DNA from: Auanema rhodensis
Lineage: Eukaryota; Nematoda; Chromadorea; Rhabditida; Rhabditidae
Reading direction: 5' to 3'
NCBI GenBank assembly: GCA_964057225.1
Contig: OZ059897.1
Coordinates: 20,088,001 to 20,152,000, forward strand
DNA length: 64,000 bases
Of this stretch, positions 24,562 through 37,542 are shown piece by piece (positions within the stretch are counted from its first letter, which is position 1; each line of letters begins with the position of its first letter). The notes below the pieces were generated by a model. It made no database searches. It was given only the letters and a program-made list of their open reading frames with translations, and had not been told where the DNA came from. The position numbers and the translations under genes are program-made.

Positions 24562-25613
24562 AAAGACAATGGACCATGTTATTCAACAAAAAAATTAATT
24601 CTTCAGGGTGAAAATCAAGGATATAAGTGTGAACTTATATCAGTTGATATCTCGGTGCATTTTTAAGCTAGCGCAAATCTGATAACACAGATCGACGCAG
24701 CTCAAAAATCCGTACGAATGCACTATACTATATTGAGAAACGCTTAATACAAAAATTAGTTATGATCGTTTGAAAAATGATGCATTAGTGTATGTTGAGT
24801 TTCCATGTACACTCAACATTGCTTCCAAAAACATTTTGACAAAAATTTTTTCGAAAAATTTCAAAATAATTTAGCAAAAAGTAGATGTTTTTAGATTCTT
24901 TTTTTCTAGGCAAAGACGATGGACAATGTTATTCAACGAAAAAATTAATTCTTCAGGGTGAAAATCGAGAATATAAGTGTAAACTTATATCAGTTGATAT
25001 CTCGGTGCATTTTTAAGCTAGCGCAAATCTGATAACACAGATCGACGCAGCTTTAAAATCCGCATCGAATGCACTATACCACATTGAGAAACGCTTAATA
25101 CAAAAATTAGTTATGATCGTTTGAAAAATGATGCATTAGTGTATGTTGAGTTTCCATGTACACTCAACATTGCTTCCAAAAACATTTTGACAAAAATTTT
25201 TTCGAAAAATTTCAAAATAATTTAGCAAAAAGTAGATGTTTTTAGATTCCTTTTTTCAAAGCAAAGACGATGGACAATGTTATTTAACGAAAAAATTAAT
25301 TCTTCAGGGTGAAAATCGAGGATATAAGTGTAAACTTATATCAGTTGATATCTCGGTGCATTTTTAAGCTAGCGCAAATCTGATAACACAGATCGACGCA
25401 GCTTAAAAATCCGCATCGAATGCACTATACTACATTGAGAAACGCTTAATACAAAAATTAGTTATGATCGTTTGAAAAATGATGCATTAGTGTATGTTGA
25501 GTTTCCATGTACACTCAACATTGCTTCCAAAAACATTTTGACAAAAATTTTTTCGAAAAATTTCAAAATAATTTAGCAAAAAGTAGATGTTTTTAGATTC
25601 CTTTTTTCAAGGC
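24562..25613 (+). repeat. Degenerate precursor or fragment of the hexamer unit
   Basis: Monomer 24562 (350 bp) has acaatggacc, caacaaaa and atcaagg like 25965 but keeps gacgcagctc. Monomer 24912 is preceded by tctagg and has gagaatata and gctttaaaatc like 26666, with the private taccacatt and ending tcaaagc. Monomer 25263 has tttaacg. They resemble members of the following six-monomer unit, in a different order. Confidence 0.65.
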
Positions 25614-27717
25614 AAAGACAATGGACCATGTTATTCAACGAAAAAATTAATTCTTCAGGGTGAAAATCGAGGATATAAGTGTAAACTTATATCAGTTGAT
25701 ATCTCGGTGCATTTTTAAGCTAGCGCAAATCTGATAACACAGATCGACGCAGCTTAAAAATCCGCATCGAATGCACTATACTACATTGAGAAACGCTTAA
25801 TACACAAATTAGTTATGATCGTTTGAAAAATGATGCATTAGTGTATGTTGAGTTTCCATGTACACTCAACATTGCTTCCAAAAACATTTTGACAAAAATT
25901 TTTTCGAAAAATTTCAAAATAATTTAGCAAAAAGTAGATGTTTTTAGATTCCTTTTTTCAAGGCAAAGACAATGGACCATGTTATTCAACAAAAAAATTA
26001 ATTCTTCAGGGTGAAAATCAAGGATATAAGTGTGAACTTATATCAGTTGATATCTCGGTGCATTTTTAAGCTAGCGCAAATCTGATAACACAGATCGATG
26101 CAGCTCAAAAATCCGTACGAATGCACTATACTATATTGAGAAACGCTTAATACAAAAATTAGTTATGATCGTTTGAAAAATGATGCATTAGTGTATGTTG
26201 AGTTTCCATGTACACTCAACATTGCTTCCAAAAACATTTTGACAAAAATTTTTTCGAAAAATTTCAAAATAATTTAGCAAAAAGTAGATGTTTTTAGATT
26301 CCTTTTTTCAAGGCAAAGACGATGGACAATGTTATTTAACGAAAAAATTAATTCTTCAGGGTGAAAATCGAGGATATAAGTGTAAACTTATATCAGTTGA
26401 TATCTCGGTGCATTTTTAAGCTAGCGCAAATCTGATAACACAGATCGACGCAGCTTAAAAATCCGCATCGAATGCACTATACTACATTGAGAAACGCTAA
26501 ATACAAAAATTAGTTATGATCGTTTGAAAAATGATGCATTAGTGTATGTTGAGTTTCCATGTACACTCAACATTGCTTCCAAAAACATTTTGACAAAAAT
26601 TTTTTCGAAAAATTTCAAAATAATTTAGCAAAAAGTAGATGTTTTTAGATTCCTTTTTTCTAGGCAAAGACGATGGACAATGTTATTCAACGAAAAAATT
26701 AATTCTTCAGGGTGAAAATCGAGAATATAAGTGTAAACTTATATCAGTTGATATCTCGGTGCATTTTTAAGCTAGCGCAAATCTGATAACACAGATCGAC
26801 GCAGCTTTAAAATCCGCATCGAATGCACTATACTACATTGAGAAACGCTTAATACAAAAATTAGTTATGATCGTTTGAAAAATGATGCATTAGTGTATGT
26901 TGAGTTTCCATGTACACTCAACATTGCTTCCAAAAACATTTTGACAAAAATTTTTTCGAAAAATTTCAAAATAATTTAGCAAAAAGTAGATGTTTTTAGA
27001 TTCCTTTTTTCAAGGCAAAGACGATGGACGATGTTATTCAACGAAAAAATTAATTCTTCAGGGTGAAAATCGAGGATATAAGTGTGAACTTATATCAGTT
27101 GATATCTCGGTGCATTTTTAAGCTAGCGCAAATCTGATAACACAGATCGACGCAGCTCAAAAATCCGTACGAATGCACTATACTATATTGAGAAACGCTT
27201 AATACAAAAATTAGTTATGATCGTTTGAAAAATGATGCATTAGTGTATGTTGAGTTTCCATGTACACTCAACATTGCTTCCAAAAACATTTTGACAAAAA
27301 TTTTTTCGAAAAATTTCAAAATAATTTAGCAAAAAGTAGATGTTTTTAGATTCCTTTTTTCTAGGCAAAGACGATGGACAATGTTATTCAACGAAAAAAT
27401 TAATTCTTCAGGGTGAAAATCGAGGATATAAGTGTAAACTTATATCAGTTGATATCTCGGTGCATTTTTAAGCTAGCGCAAATCTGATAACACAGATCGA
27501 CGCAGCTTTAAAATCCGCATCGAATGCACTATACTACATTGAGAAACGCTTAATACAAAAATTAGTTATGATCGTTTGAAAAATGATGCATTAGTGTATG
27601 TTGAGTTTCCATGTACACTCAACATTGCTTCCAAAAACATTTTGACAAAAATTTTTTCGAAAAATTTCAAAATAATTTAGCAAAAAGTAGATGTTTTTAG
27701 ATTCCTTTTTTCAAGGC
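25614..27717 (+). repeat. Higher-order repeat B, copy 1 (six monomers, 2104 bp)
   Basis: Order: 25614 acaatggacc and tacacaaatt; 25965 (350 bp) acaatggacc, caacaaaa, atcaagg, gatgcagctc and ccgtacgaatg; 26315 tttaacg and gctaaatac; 26666 preceded by tctagg, with gagaatata and gctttaaaatc; 27017 (350 bp) ggacgatg and ccgtacgaatg; 27367 preceded by tctagg, with gctttaaaatc. Each variant recurs exactly 2104 bp later. Confidence 0.88.
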
Positions 27718-29821
27718 AAAGACAATGGACCATGTTATTCAACGAAAAAATTAATTCTTCAGGGTGAAAATCGAGGATATAAGTGTAAACTTATATCAGT
27801 TGATATCTCGGTGCATTTTTAAGCTAGCGCAAATCTGATAACACAGATCGACGCAGCTTAAAAATCCGCATCGAATGCACTATACTACATTGAGAAACGC
27901 TTAATACACAAATTAGTTATGATCGTTTGAAAAATGATGCATTAGTGTATGTTGAGTTTCCATGTACACTCAACATTGCTTCCAAAAACATTTTGACAAA
28001 AATTTTTTCGAAAAATTTCAAAATAATTTAGCAAAAAGTAGATGTTTTTAGATTCCTTTTTTCAAGGCAAAGACAATGGACCATGTTATTCAACAAAAAA
28101 ATTAATTCTTCAGGGTGAAAATCAAGGATATAAGTGTGAACTTATATCAGTTGATATCTCGGTGCATTTTTAAGCTAGCGCAAATCTGATAACACAGATC
28201 GATGCAGCTCAAAAATCCGTACGAATGCACTATACTATATTGAGAAACGCTTAATACAAAAATTAGTTATGATCGTTTGAAAAATGATGCATTAGTGTAT
28301 GTTGAGTTTCCATGTACACTCAACATTGCTTCCAAAAACATTTTGACAAAAATTTTTTCGAAAAATTTCAAAATAATTTAGCAAAAAGTAGATGTTTTTA
28401 GATTCCTTTTTTCAAGGCAAAGACGATGGACAATGTTATTTAACGAAAAAATTAATTCTTCAGGGTGAAAATCGAGGATATAAGTGTAAACTTATATCAG
28501 TTGATATCTCGGTGCATTTTTAAGCTAGCGCAAATCTGATAACACAGATCGACGCAGCTTAAAAATCCGCATCGAATGCACTATACTACATTGAGAAACG
28601 CTAAATACAAAAATTAGTTATGATCGTTTGAAAAATGATGCATTAGTGTATGTTGAGTTTCCATGTACACTCAACATTGCTTCCAAAAACATTTTGACAA
28701 AAATTTTTTCGAAAAATTTCAAAATAATTTAGCAAAAAGTAGATGTTTTTAGATTCCTTTTTTCTAGGCAAAGACGATGGACAATGTTATTCAACGAAAA
28801 AATTAATTCTTCAGGGTGAAAATCGAGAATATAAGTGTAAACTTATATCAGTTGATATCTCGGTGCATTTTTAAGCTAGCGCAAATCTGATAACACAGAT
28901 CGACGCAGCTTTAAAATCCGCATCGAATGCACTATACTACATTGAGAAACGCTTAATACAAAAATTAGTTATGATCGTTTGAAAAATGATGCATTAGTGT
29001 ATGTTGAGTTTCCATGTACACTCAACATTGCTTCCAAAAACATTTTGACAAAAATTTTTTCGAAAAATTTCAAAATAATTTAGCAAAAAGTAGATGTTTT
29101 TAGATTCCTTTTTTCAAGGCAAAGACGATGGACGATGTTATTCAACGAAAAAATTAATTCTTCAGGGTGAAAATCGAGGATATAAGTGTGAACTTATATC
29201 AGTTGATATCTCGGTGCATTTTTAAGCTAGCGCAAATCTGATAACACAGATCGACGCAGCTCAAAAATCCGTACGAATGCACTATACTATATTGAGAAAC
29301 GCTTAATACAAAAATTAGTTATGATCGTTTGAAAAATGATGCATTAGTGTATGTTGAGTTTCCATGTACACTCAACATTGCTTCCAAAAACATTTTGACA
29401 AAAATTTTTTCGAAAAATTTCAAAATAATTTAGCAAAAAGTAGATGTTTTTAGATTCCTTTTTTCTAGGCAAAGACGATGGACAATGTTATTCAACGAAA
29501 AAATTAATTCTTCAGGGTGAAAATCGAGGATATAAGTGTAAACTTATATCAGTTGATATCTCGGTGCATTTTTAAGCTAGCGCAAATCTGATAACACAGA
29601 TCGACGCAGCTTTAAAATCCGCATCGAATGCACTATACTACATTGAGAAACGCTTAATACAAAAATTAGTTATGATCGTTTGAAAAATGATGCATTAGTG
29701 TATGTTGAGTTTCCATGTACACTCAACATTGCTTCCAAAAACATTTTGACAAAAATTTTTTCGAAAAATTTCAAAATAATTTAGCAAAAAGTAGATGTTT
29801 TTAGATTCCTTTTTTTAAGGC
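27718..29821 (+). repeat. Higher-order repeat B, copy 2 (six monomers, 2104 bp)
   Basis: Monomers 27718, 28069, 28419, 28770, 29121 and 29471 repeat the preceding unit variant for variant. The difference I noticed is at the right junction: this copy ends ttttttaagg while copy 1 ends ttttttcaagg. The near identity points to a recent segmental duplication. Confidence 0.88.
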
Positions 29822-31575
29822 AAAGACGATGGACGATGTTATTCAACGAAAAAATTAATTCTTCAGGGTGAAAATCGAGGATATAAGTGTGAACTTATAT
29901 CAGTTGATATCTCGGTGCATTTTTAAGCTAGCGCAAATCTGATAACACAGATCGACGCAGCTTAAAAATCCGCATCGAATGCACTATACTACATTGAGAA
30001 ACGCTTAATACAAAAATTAGTTATGATCGTTTGAAAAATGATACATTAGTGTATGTTGAGTTTCCATGTACACTCAACATTGCTTCCAAAAACATTTTGA
30101 CAAAAATTTTTTCGAAAAATTTCAAAATAATTTAGCAAAAAGTAGATGTTTTTAGATTCCTTTTTTTAAGGCAAAGACGATGGACGATGTTATTCAACGA
30201 AAAAATTAATTCTTCAGGGTGAAAATCGAGGATATAAGTGTGAACTTATATCAGTTGATATCTCGGTGCATTTTTAAGCTAGCGCAAATCTGATAACACA
30301 GATCGACGCAGCTTAAAATTCCGCATCGAATGCACTATACTACATTGAGAAACGCTAAATACAAAAATTAGTTATGATCGTTTGAAAAATGATGCATTAG
30401 TGTATGTTGAGTTTCCATGTACACTCAACATTGCTTCCAAAAACATTTTGACAAAAATTTTTTCGAAAAATTTCAAAATAATTTAGCAAAAAGTAGATGT
30501 TTTTAGATTCCTTTTTTCTAGGCAAAGACGATGGACAATGTTATTCAACGAAAAAATTAATTCTTCAGGGTGAAAATCGAGGATATAAGTGTAAACTTAT
30601 ATCAGTTGATATCTCGGTGCATTTTTAAGCTAGCGCAAATCTGATAACACAGATCGACGCAGCTTTAAAATCCGCATCGAATGCACTATACTACATTGAG
30701 AAACGCTTAATACAAAAATTAGTTATGATCGTTTGAAAAATGATGCATTAGTGTATGTTGAGTTTCCATGTACACTCAACATTGCTTCCAAAAACATTTT
30801 GACAAAAATTTTTTCGAAAAATTTCAAAATAATTTAGCAAAAAGTAGATGTTTTTAGATTCCTTTTTTCAAGGCAAAGACGATGGACGATGTTATTCAAC
30901 GAAAAAATTAATTCTTCAGGGTGAAAATCGAGGATATAAGTGTGAACTTATATCAGTTGATATCTCGGTGCATTTTTAAGCTAGCGCAAATCTGATAACA
31001 CAGATCGACGCAGCTCAAAAATCCGTACGAATGCACTATACTATATTGAGAAACGCTTAATACAAAAATTAGTTATGATCGTTTGAAAAATGATGCATTA
31101 GTGTATGTTGAGTTTCCATGTACACTCAACATTGCTTCCAAAAACATTTTGACAAAAATTTTTTCGAAAAATTTCAAAATAATTTAGCAAAAAGTAGATG
31201 TTTTTAGATTCCTTTTTTCAAGGCAAAGACGATGGACAATGTTATTCAACGAAAAAATTATTTCTTCAGGGTGAAAATCGAGGATATAAGTGTGAACTTA
31301 TATCAGTTGATATCTCGGTGCATTTTTAAGCTAGCGCAAATCTGATAACACAGATCGACGCAGCTTAAAAATCCGCATCGAATGCACTATACTACATTGA
31401 GAAACGCTTAATACAAAAATTAGTTATGATCGTTTGAAAAATGATGCTTTAGTGTATGTTGAGTTTCCATGTACACTCAACATTGCTTCCAAAAACATTT
31501 TGACAAAAATTTTTTCGAAAAATTTCAAAATAATTTAGCAAAAAGTAGATGTTTTTAGATTCCTTTTTTCAAGGC
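29822..31575 (+). repeat. Partial third cycle of repeat B and transition
   Basis: Monomer 29822 has ggacgatg and the rare gatacatt. Monomer 30173 has ggacgatg, gcttaaaattcc and gctaaatac. Monomers 30524 (tctagg before it, gctttaaaatc) and 30875 (350 bp, ggacgatg, ccgtacgaatg) match 27367 and 27017 types but in reverse succession. Monomer 31225 has attattt and the rare atgctttag, and opens the right-hand family. Confidence 0.7.
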
Positions 31576-34032
31576 AAAGACGATGGACAATGTTATTCAA
31601 CGAAAACATTAATTCTTCAGGGTGAGAATCGAGGATATAAGTGTGAACTTATATCAGTTGATATCTCGGTACATTTTTAAGCTAGCGCAAATCTGATAAC
31701 ACAGATCGACGCAGCTTAAAAATCCGCATCGAATGCACTATACTACATGGAAGAACGCTTAATACAAAAATTAGTTATGATCGTTTGAAAAATGATGCAT
31801 TAGTGTATGTTGAGTTTCCATGTACACTCAACATTGCTTCCAAAAACATTTTGACAAAAATTTTTTCGAAAAATTTCAAAATAATTTAGCAAAAAGTAGA
31901 TGTTTTTAGATTCCTTCTTTCAAGGCAAAGACGATGGACAATGTTATTCAACGAAAAAATTAATTCTTCAGGGTGAAAATCGAGGATATAAGTGTGAACT
32001 TATATCAGTTGATATCTCGGTGCATTTTCAAGCTAGCGCAAATCTGATAACACAGATCGACGCAGCTTAAAAATCCGCATCGAATGCACTATACTACATT
32101 GAGAAACGCTTAATACAAAAATTAGTTATGATCGTTTGAAAAATGATGCATTAGTGTATGTTGAGTTTCCATGTACACTCAACATTGCTTCCAAAAACAT
32201 TTTGACAAAAATTTTTTCGAAAAATTTCAAGATAATTTAGCAAAAAGTAGATGTTTTTAGATTCCTTTTTTCAAGGTAAAGACGATGGACAATGTTATTC
32301 AACGAAAAAATTAATTCTTCAGGGTGAAAATCGAGGATATAAGTGTGAACTTATATCAGTTGATATCTCGGTGCATTTTTAAGCTAGCGCAAATCTGATA
32401 ACACAGATCGACGCAGCTTAAAAATCCGCATCGAATGCACTGTACTACATAGAAGAACGCTTAATACAAAAATTAGTTATGATCGTTTGAAAAATGATGC
32501 ATTAGTGTATATTGAGTTTCCATGTACACTCAACATTGCTTCCAAAAACATTTTGACAAAAATTTTTTCGAAAAATTTCAAAATAATTTAGCAAAAAGTA
32601 GATGTTTTTAGATTCCTTTTTTCAAGGCAAAGACGATGGACAATGTTATTCAACGAAAAAATTATTTCTTCAGGGTGAAAATCGAGGATATAAGTGTGAA
32701 CTTATATCAGTTGATATCTCGGTGCATTTTTAAGCTAGCGCAAATCTGATAACACAGATCGACGCAGCTTAAAAATCCGCATCGAATGCACTATACTACA
32801 TTGAGAAACGCTTAATACAAAAATTAGTTATGATCGTTTGAAAAATGATGCATTAGTGTATGTTGAGTTTCCATGTACACTCAACATTGATTCCAAAAAC
32901 ATTTTGACAAAAATTTTTTCGAAAAATTTCAAAATAATTTAGCAAAAAGTAGATGTTTTTAGATTCCTTTTTTCAAGGCAAAGACGATGGACAATGTTAT
33001 TCAACGAAAAAATTAATTCTTCAGGGTGAAAATCGAGGATATAAGTGTGAACTTATATCAGTTGATATCTCGGTACATTTTTAAGCTAGCGCAAATCTGA
33101 TAACACAGATCGACGCAGCTTAAAAATCCGCATCGAATGCACTATACTACATGGAAGAACGCTTAATACAAAAATTAGTTATGATCGTTTGAAAAATGAT
33201 GCATTAGTGTATGTTGAGTTTCCATGTACACTCAACATTGCTTCCAAAAACATTTTGACAAAAATTTTTTCGAAAAATTTCAAAATAGATTAGCAAAAAG
33301 TAGATGTTTTTAGATTCCTTTTTTCAAGGCAAAGACGATGGACAATGTTATTCAACGAAAAAATTATTTCTTCAGGGTGAAAATCGAGGATATAAGTGTG
33401 AACTTATATCAGTTGATATCTCGGTGCATTTTTAAGCTAGCGCAAATCTGATAACACAGATCGACGCAGCTTAAAAATCCGCATCGAATGCACTATACTA
33501 CATTGAGAAACGCTTTATACAAAAATTAGTTATGATCGTTTGAAAAATGATACATTAGTGTATGTTGAGTTTCCATGTACACTCAACATTGCTTCCAAAA
33601 ACATTTTGACAAAAATTTTTTCGAAAAATTTCAAAATAATTTAGCAAAAAGTAGATGTTTTTAGATTCCTTTTTTTAAGGCAAAGACGATGGACGATGTT
33701 ATTCAACGAAAAAATTAATTCTTCAGGGTGAAAATCGAGGATATAAGTGTGAACTTATATCAGTTGATATCTCGGTGCATTTTTAAGCTAGCGCAAATCT
33801 GATAACACAGATCGACGCAGCTTAAAAATCCGCATCGAATGCACTATACTACATTGAGAAACGCTTAATACAAAAATTAGTTATGATCGTTTGAAAAATG
33901 ATGCTTTAGTGTATGTTGAGTTTCCATGTACACTCAACATTGCTTCCAAAAACATTTTGACAAAAATTTTTTCGAAAAATTTCAAAATAATTTAACAAAA
34001 AGTAGATGTTTTTAGATTCCTTTTTTCAAGGC
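31576..34032 (+). repeat. Higher-order repeat C, copy 1 (seven monomers, 2457 bp)
   Basis: Order: 31576 cgaaaacatt, gtgagaatc and catggaag, ending ccttctttc; 31927 cattttcaag and tcaagataa; 32278 preceded by aaggtaaag, with actgtac, catagaag and tatattgag; 32629 attattt and cattgattcc; 32980 catggaag and atagattag; 33331 gctttatac in its first half but gatacatt and ttttttaagg in its second; 33682 ggacgatg and atgctttag. The set recurs 2457 bp downstream through the gctttatac monomer. Confidence 0.85.
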
Positions 34033-36138
34033 AAAGACGATGGACAATGTTATTCAACGAAAACATTAATTCTTCAGGGTGAGAATCGAGGATATAAGTG
34101 TGAACTTATATCAGTTGATATCTCGGTACATTTTTAAGCTAGCGCAAATCTGATAACACAGATCGACGCAGCTTAAAAATCCGCATCGAATGCACTATAC
34201 TACATGGAAGAACGCTTAATACAAAAATTAGTTATGATCGTTTGAAAAATGATGCATTAGTGTATGTTGAGTTTCCATGTACACTCAACATTGCTTCCAA
34301 AAACATTTTGACAAAAATTTTTTCGAAAAATTTCAAAATAATTTAGCAAAAAGTAGATGTTTTTAGATTCCTTCTTTCAAGGCAAAGACGATGGACAATG
34401 TTATTCAACGAAAAAATTAATTCTTCAGGGTGAAAATCGAGGATATAAATGTGAACTTATATCAGTTGATATCTCGGTGCATTTTCAAGCTAGCGCAAAT
34501 CTGATAACACAGATCGACGCAGCTTAAAAATCCGCATCGAATGCACTATACTACATTGAGAAACGCTTAATACAAAAATTAGTTATGATCGTTTGAAAAA
34601 TGATGCATTAGTGTATGTTGAGTTTCCATGTACACTCAACATTGCTTCCAAAAACATTTTGACAAAAATTTTTTCGAAAAATTTCAAGATAATTTAGCAA
34701 AAAGTAGATGTTTTTAGATTCCTTTTTTCAAGGTAAAGACGATGGACAATGTTATTCAACGAAAAAATTAATTCTTCAGGGTGAAAATCGAGGATATAAG
34801 TGTGAACTTATATCAGTTGATATCTCGGTGCATTTTTAAGCTAGCGCAAATCTGATAACACAGATCGACGCAGCTTAAAAATCCGCATCGAATGCACTGT
34901 ACTACATAGAAGAACGCTTAATACAAAAATTAGTTATGATCGTTTGAAAAATGATGCATTAGTGTATATTGAGTTTCCATGTACACTCAACATTGCTTCC
35001 AAAAACATTTTGACAAAAATTTTTTCGAAAAATTTCAAAATAATTTAGCAAAAAGTAGATGTTTTTAGATTCCTTTTTTCAAGGCAAAGACGATGGACAA
35101 TGTTATTCAACGAAAAAATTATTTCTTCAGGGTGAAAATCGAGGATATAAGTGTGAACTTATATCAGTTGATATCTCGGTGCATTTTTAAGCTAGCGCAA
35201 ATCTGATAACACAGATCGACGCAGCTTAAAAATCCGCATCGAATGCACTATACTACATTGAGAAACGCTTAATACAAAAATTAGTTATGATCGTTTGAAA
35301 AATGATGCATTAGTGTATGTTGAGTTTCCATGTACACTCAACATTGATTCCAAAAACATTTTGACAAAAATTTTTTCGAAAAATTTCAAAATAATTTAGC
35401 AAAAAGTAGATGTTTTTAGATTCCTTTTTTCAAGGCAAAGACGATGGACAATGTTATTCAACGAAAAAATTAATTCTTCAGGGTGAAAATCGAGGATATA
35501 AGTGTGAACTTATATCAGTTGATATCTCGGTACATTTTTAAGCTAGCGCAAATCTGATAACACAGATCGACGCAGCTTAAAAATCCGCATCGAATGCACT
35601 ATACTACATGGAAGAACGCTTAATACAAAAATTAGTTATGATCGTTTGAAAAATGATGCATTAGTGTATGTTGAGTTTCCATGTACACTCAACATTGCTT
35701 CCAAAAACATTTTGACAAAAATTTTTTCGAAAAATTTCAAAATAGATTAGCAAAAAGTAGATGTTTTTAGATTCCTTTTTTCAAGGCAAAGACGATGGAC
35801 AATGTTATTCAACGAAAAAATTATTTCTTCAGGGTGAAAATCGAGGATATAAGTGTGAACTTATATCAGTTGATATCTCGGTGCATTTTTAAGCTAGCGC
35901 AAATCTGATAACACAGATCGACGCAGCTTAAAAATCCGCATCGAATGCACTATACTACATTGAGAAACGCTTTATACAAAAATTAGTTATGATCGTTTGA
36001 AAAATGATGCATTAGTGTATGTTGAGTTTCCATGTACACTCAACATTGATTCCAAAAACATTTTGACAAAAATTTTTTCGAAAAATTTCAAAATAATTTA
36101 GCAAAAAGTAGATGTTTTTAGATTCCTTTTTTCAAGGC
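34033..36138 (+). repeat. Higher-order repeat C, copy 2 (six of seven monomers)
   Basis: Monomers 34033, 34384, 34735, 35086, 35437 and 35788 repeat copy 1 with its rare variants, including cgaaaacatt, cattttcaag, aaggtaaag and catagaag. Copy 2 has a private stem change (ataaatg) in 34384. The last monomer matches only up to gctttatac and then has cattgattcc instead of gatacatt. The seventh unit is replaced by a different monomer at 36139. Confidence 0.83.
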
Positions 36139-37542
36139 AAAGACGATGGACAATGTTATTCAACGAAAAAATTAATTCTTCAGGGTGAAAATCGAGGATA
36201 TAAGTGTGAACTTAGATCAGTTGATATCTCGGTACATTTTTAAGCTAGCGCAAATCTGATAACACAGATCGACGCAGCTTAAAAATCCGCATCGAATGCA
36301 CTATACTACATTGAGAAACGCTTAATACAAAAATTAGTTATGATCGTTTGAAAAATGATGCATTAGTGTATGTTGAGTTTCCATGTACACTCAACATTGA
36401 TTCCAAAAACATTTTGACAAAAATTTTTTCGAAAAATTTCAAAATAATTTAGCAAAAAGTAGATGTTTTTAGATTCCTTTTTTCAAGGCAAAGACGATGG
36501 ACAATGTTATTCAACGAAAAAATTAATTCTTCAGGGTGAAAATCGAGGATATAAGTGTGAACTTATATCAGTTGATATCTCGGTACATTTTTAAGCTAGC
36601 GCAAATCTGATAACACAGATCGACGCAGCTTAAAAATCCGCATCGAATGCACTATACTACATGGAAGAACGCTTAATACAAAAATTAGTTATGATCGTTT
36701 GAAAAATGATGCATTAGTGTATGTTGAGTTTCCATGTACACTCAACATTGCTTCCAAAAACATTTTGACAAAAATTTTTTCGAAAAATTTCAAAATAGAT
36801 TAGCAAAAAGTAGATGTTTTTAGATTCCTTTTTTCAAGGCAAAGACGATGGACAATGTTATTCAACGAAAAAATTATTTCTTCAGGGTGAAAATCGAGGA
36901 TATAAGTGTGAACTTATATCAGTTGATATCTCGGTGCATTTTTAAGCTAGCGCAAATCTGATAACACAGATCGACGCAGCTTAAAAATCCGCATCGAATG
37001 CACTATACTACATTGAGAAACGCTTTATACAAAAATTAGTTATGATCGTTTGAAAAATGATGCATTAGTGTATGTTGAGTTTCCATGTACACTCAACATT
37101 GATTCCAAAAACATTTTGACAAAAATTTTTTCGAAAAATTTCAAAATAATTTAGCAAAAAGTAGATGTTTTTAGATTCCTTTTTTCAAGGCAAAGACGAT
37201 GGACAATGTTATTCAACGAAAAAATTAATTCTTCAGGGTGAAAATCGAGGATATAAGTGTGAACTTAGATCAGTTGATATCTCGGTACATTTTTAAGCTA
37301 GCGCAAATCTGATAACACAGATCGACGCAGCTTAAAAATCCGCATCGAATGCACTATACTACATGGAAGAACGCTTAATACAAAAATTAGTTATGATCGT
37401 TTGAAAAATGATGCATTAGTGTATGTTGAGTTTCCATGTACACTCAACATTGCTTCCAAAAACATTTTGACAAAAATTTTTTCGAAAAATTTCAAAATAG
37501 ATTAGCAAAAAGTGGATGTTTTTAGATTCCTTTTTTCAAGGC
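35437..37542 (+). repeat. Trimeric duplication, 1053-bp period
   Basis: 35437 (catggaag, atagattag), 35788 (gctttatac, cattgattcc) and 36139 (cttagatcag) are followed by 36490, 36841 and 37192 with the same leading variants. Monomer 37192 starts as the cttagatcag type but switches to catggaag and atagattag in its second half, so it is a mosaic. It also has the private agtggatg. Confidence 0.78.
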
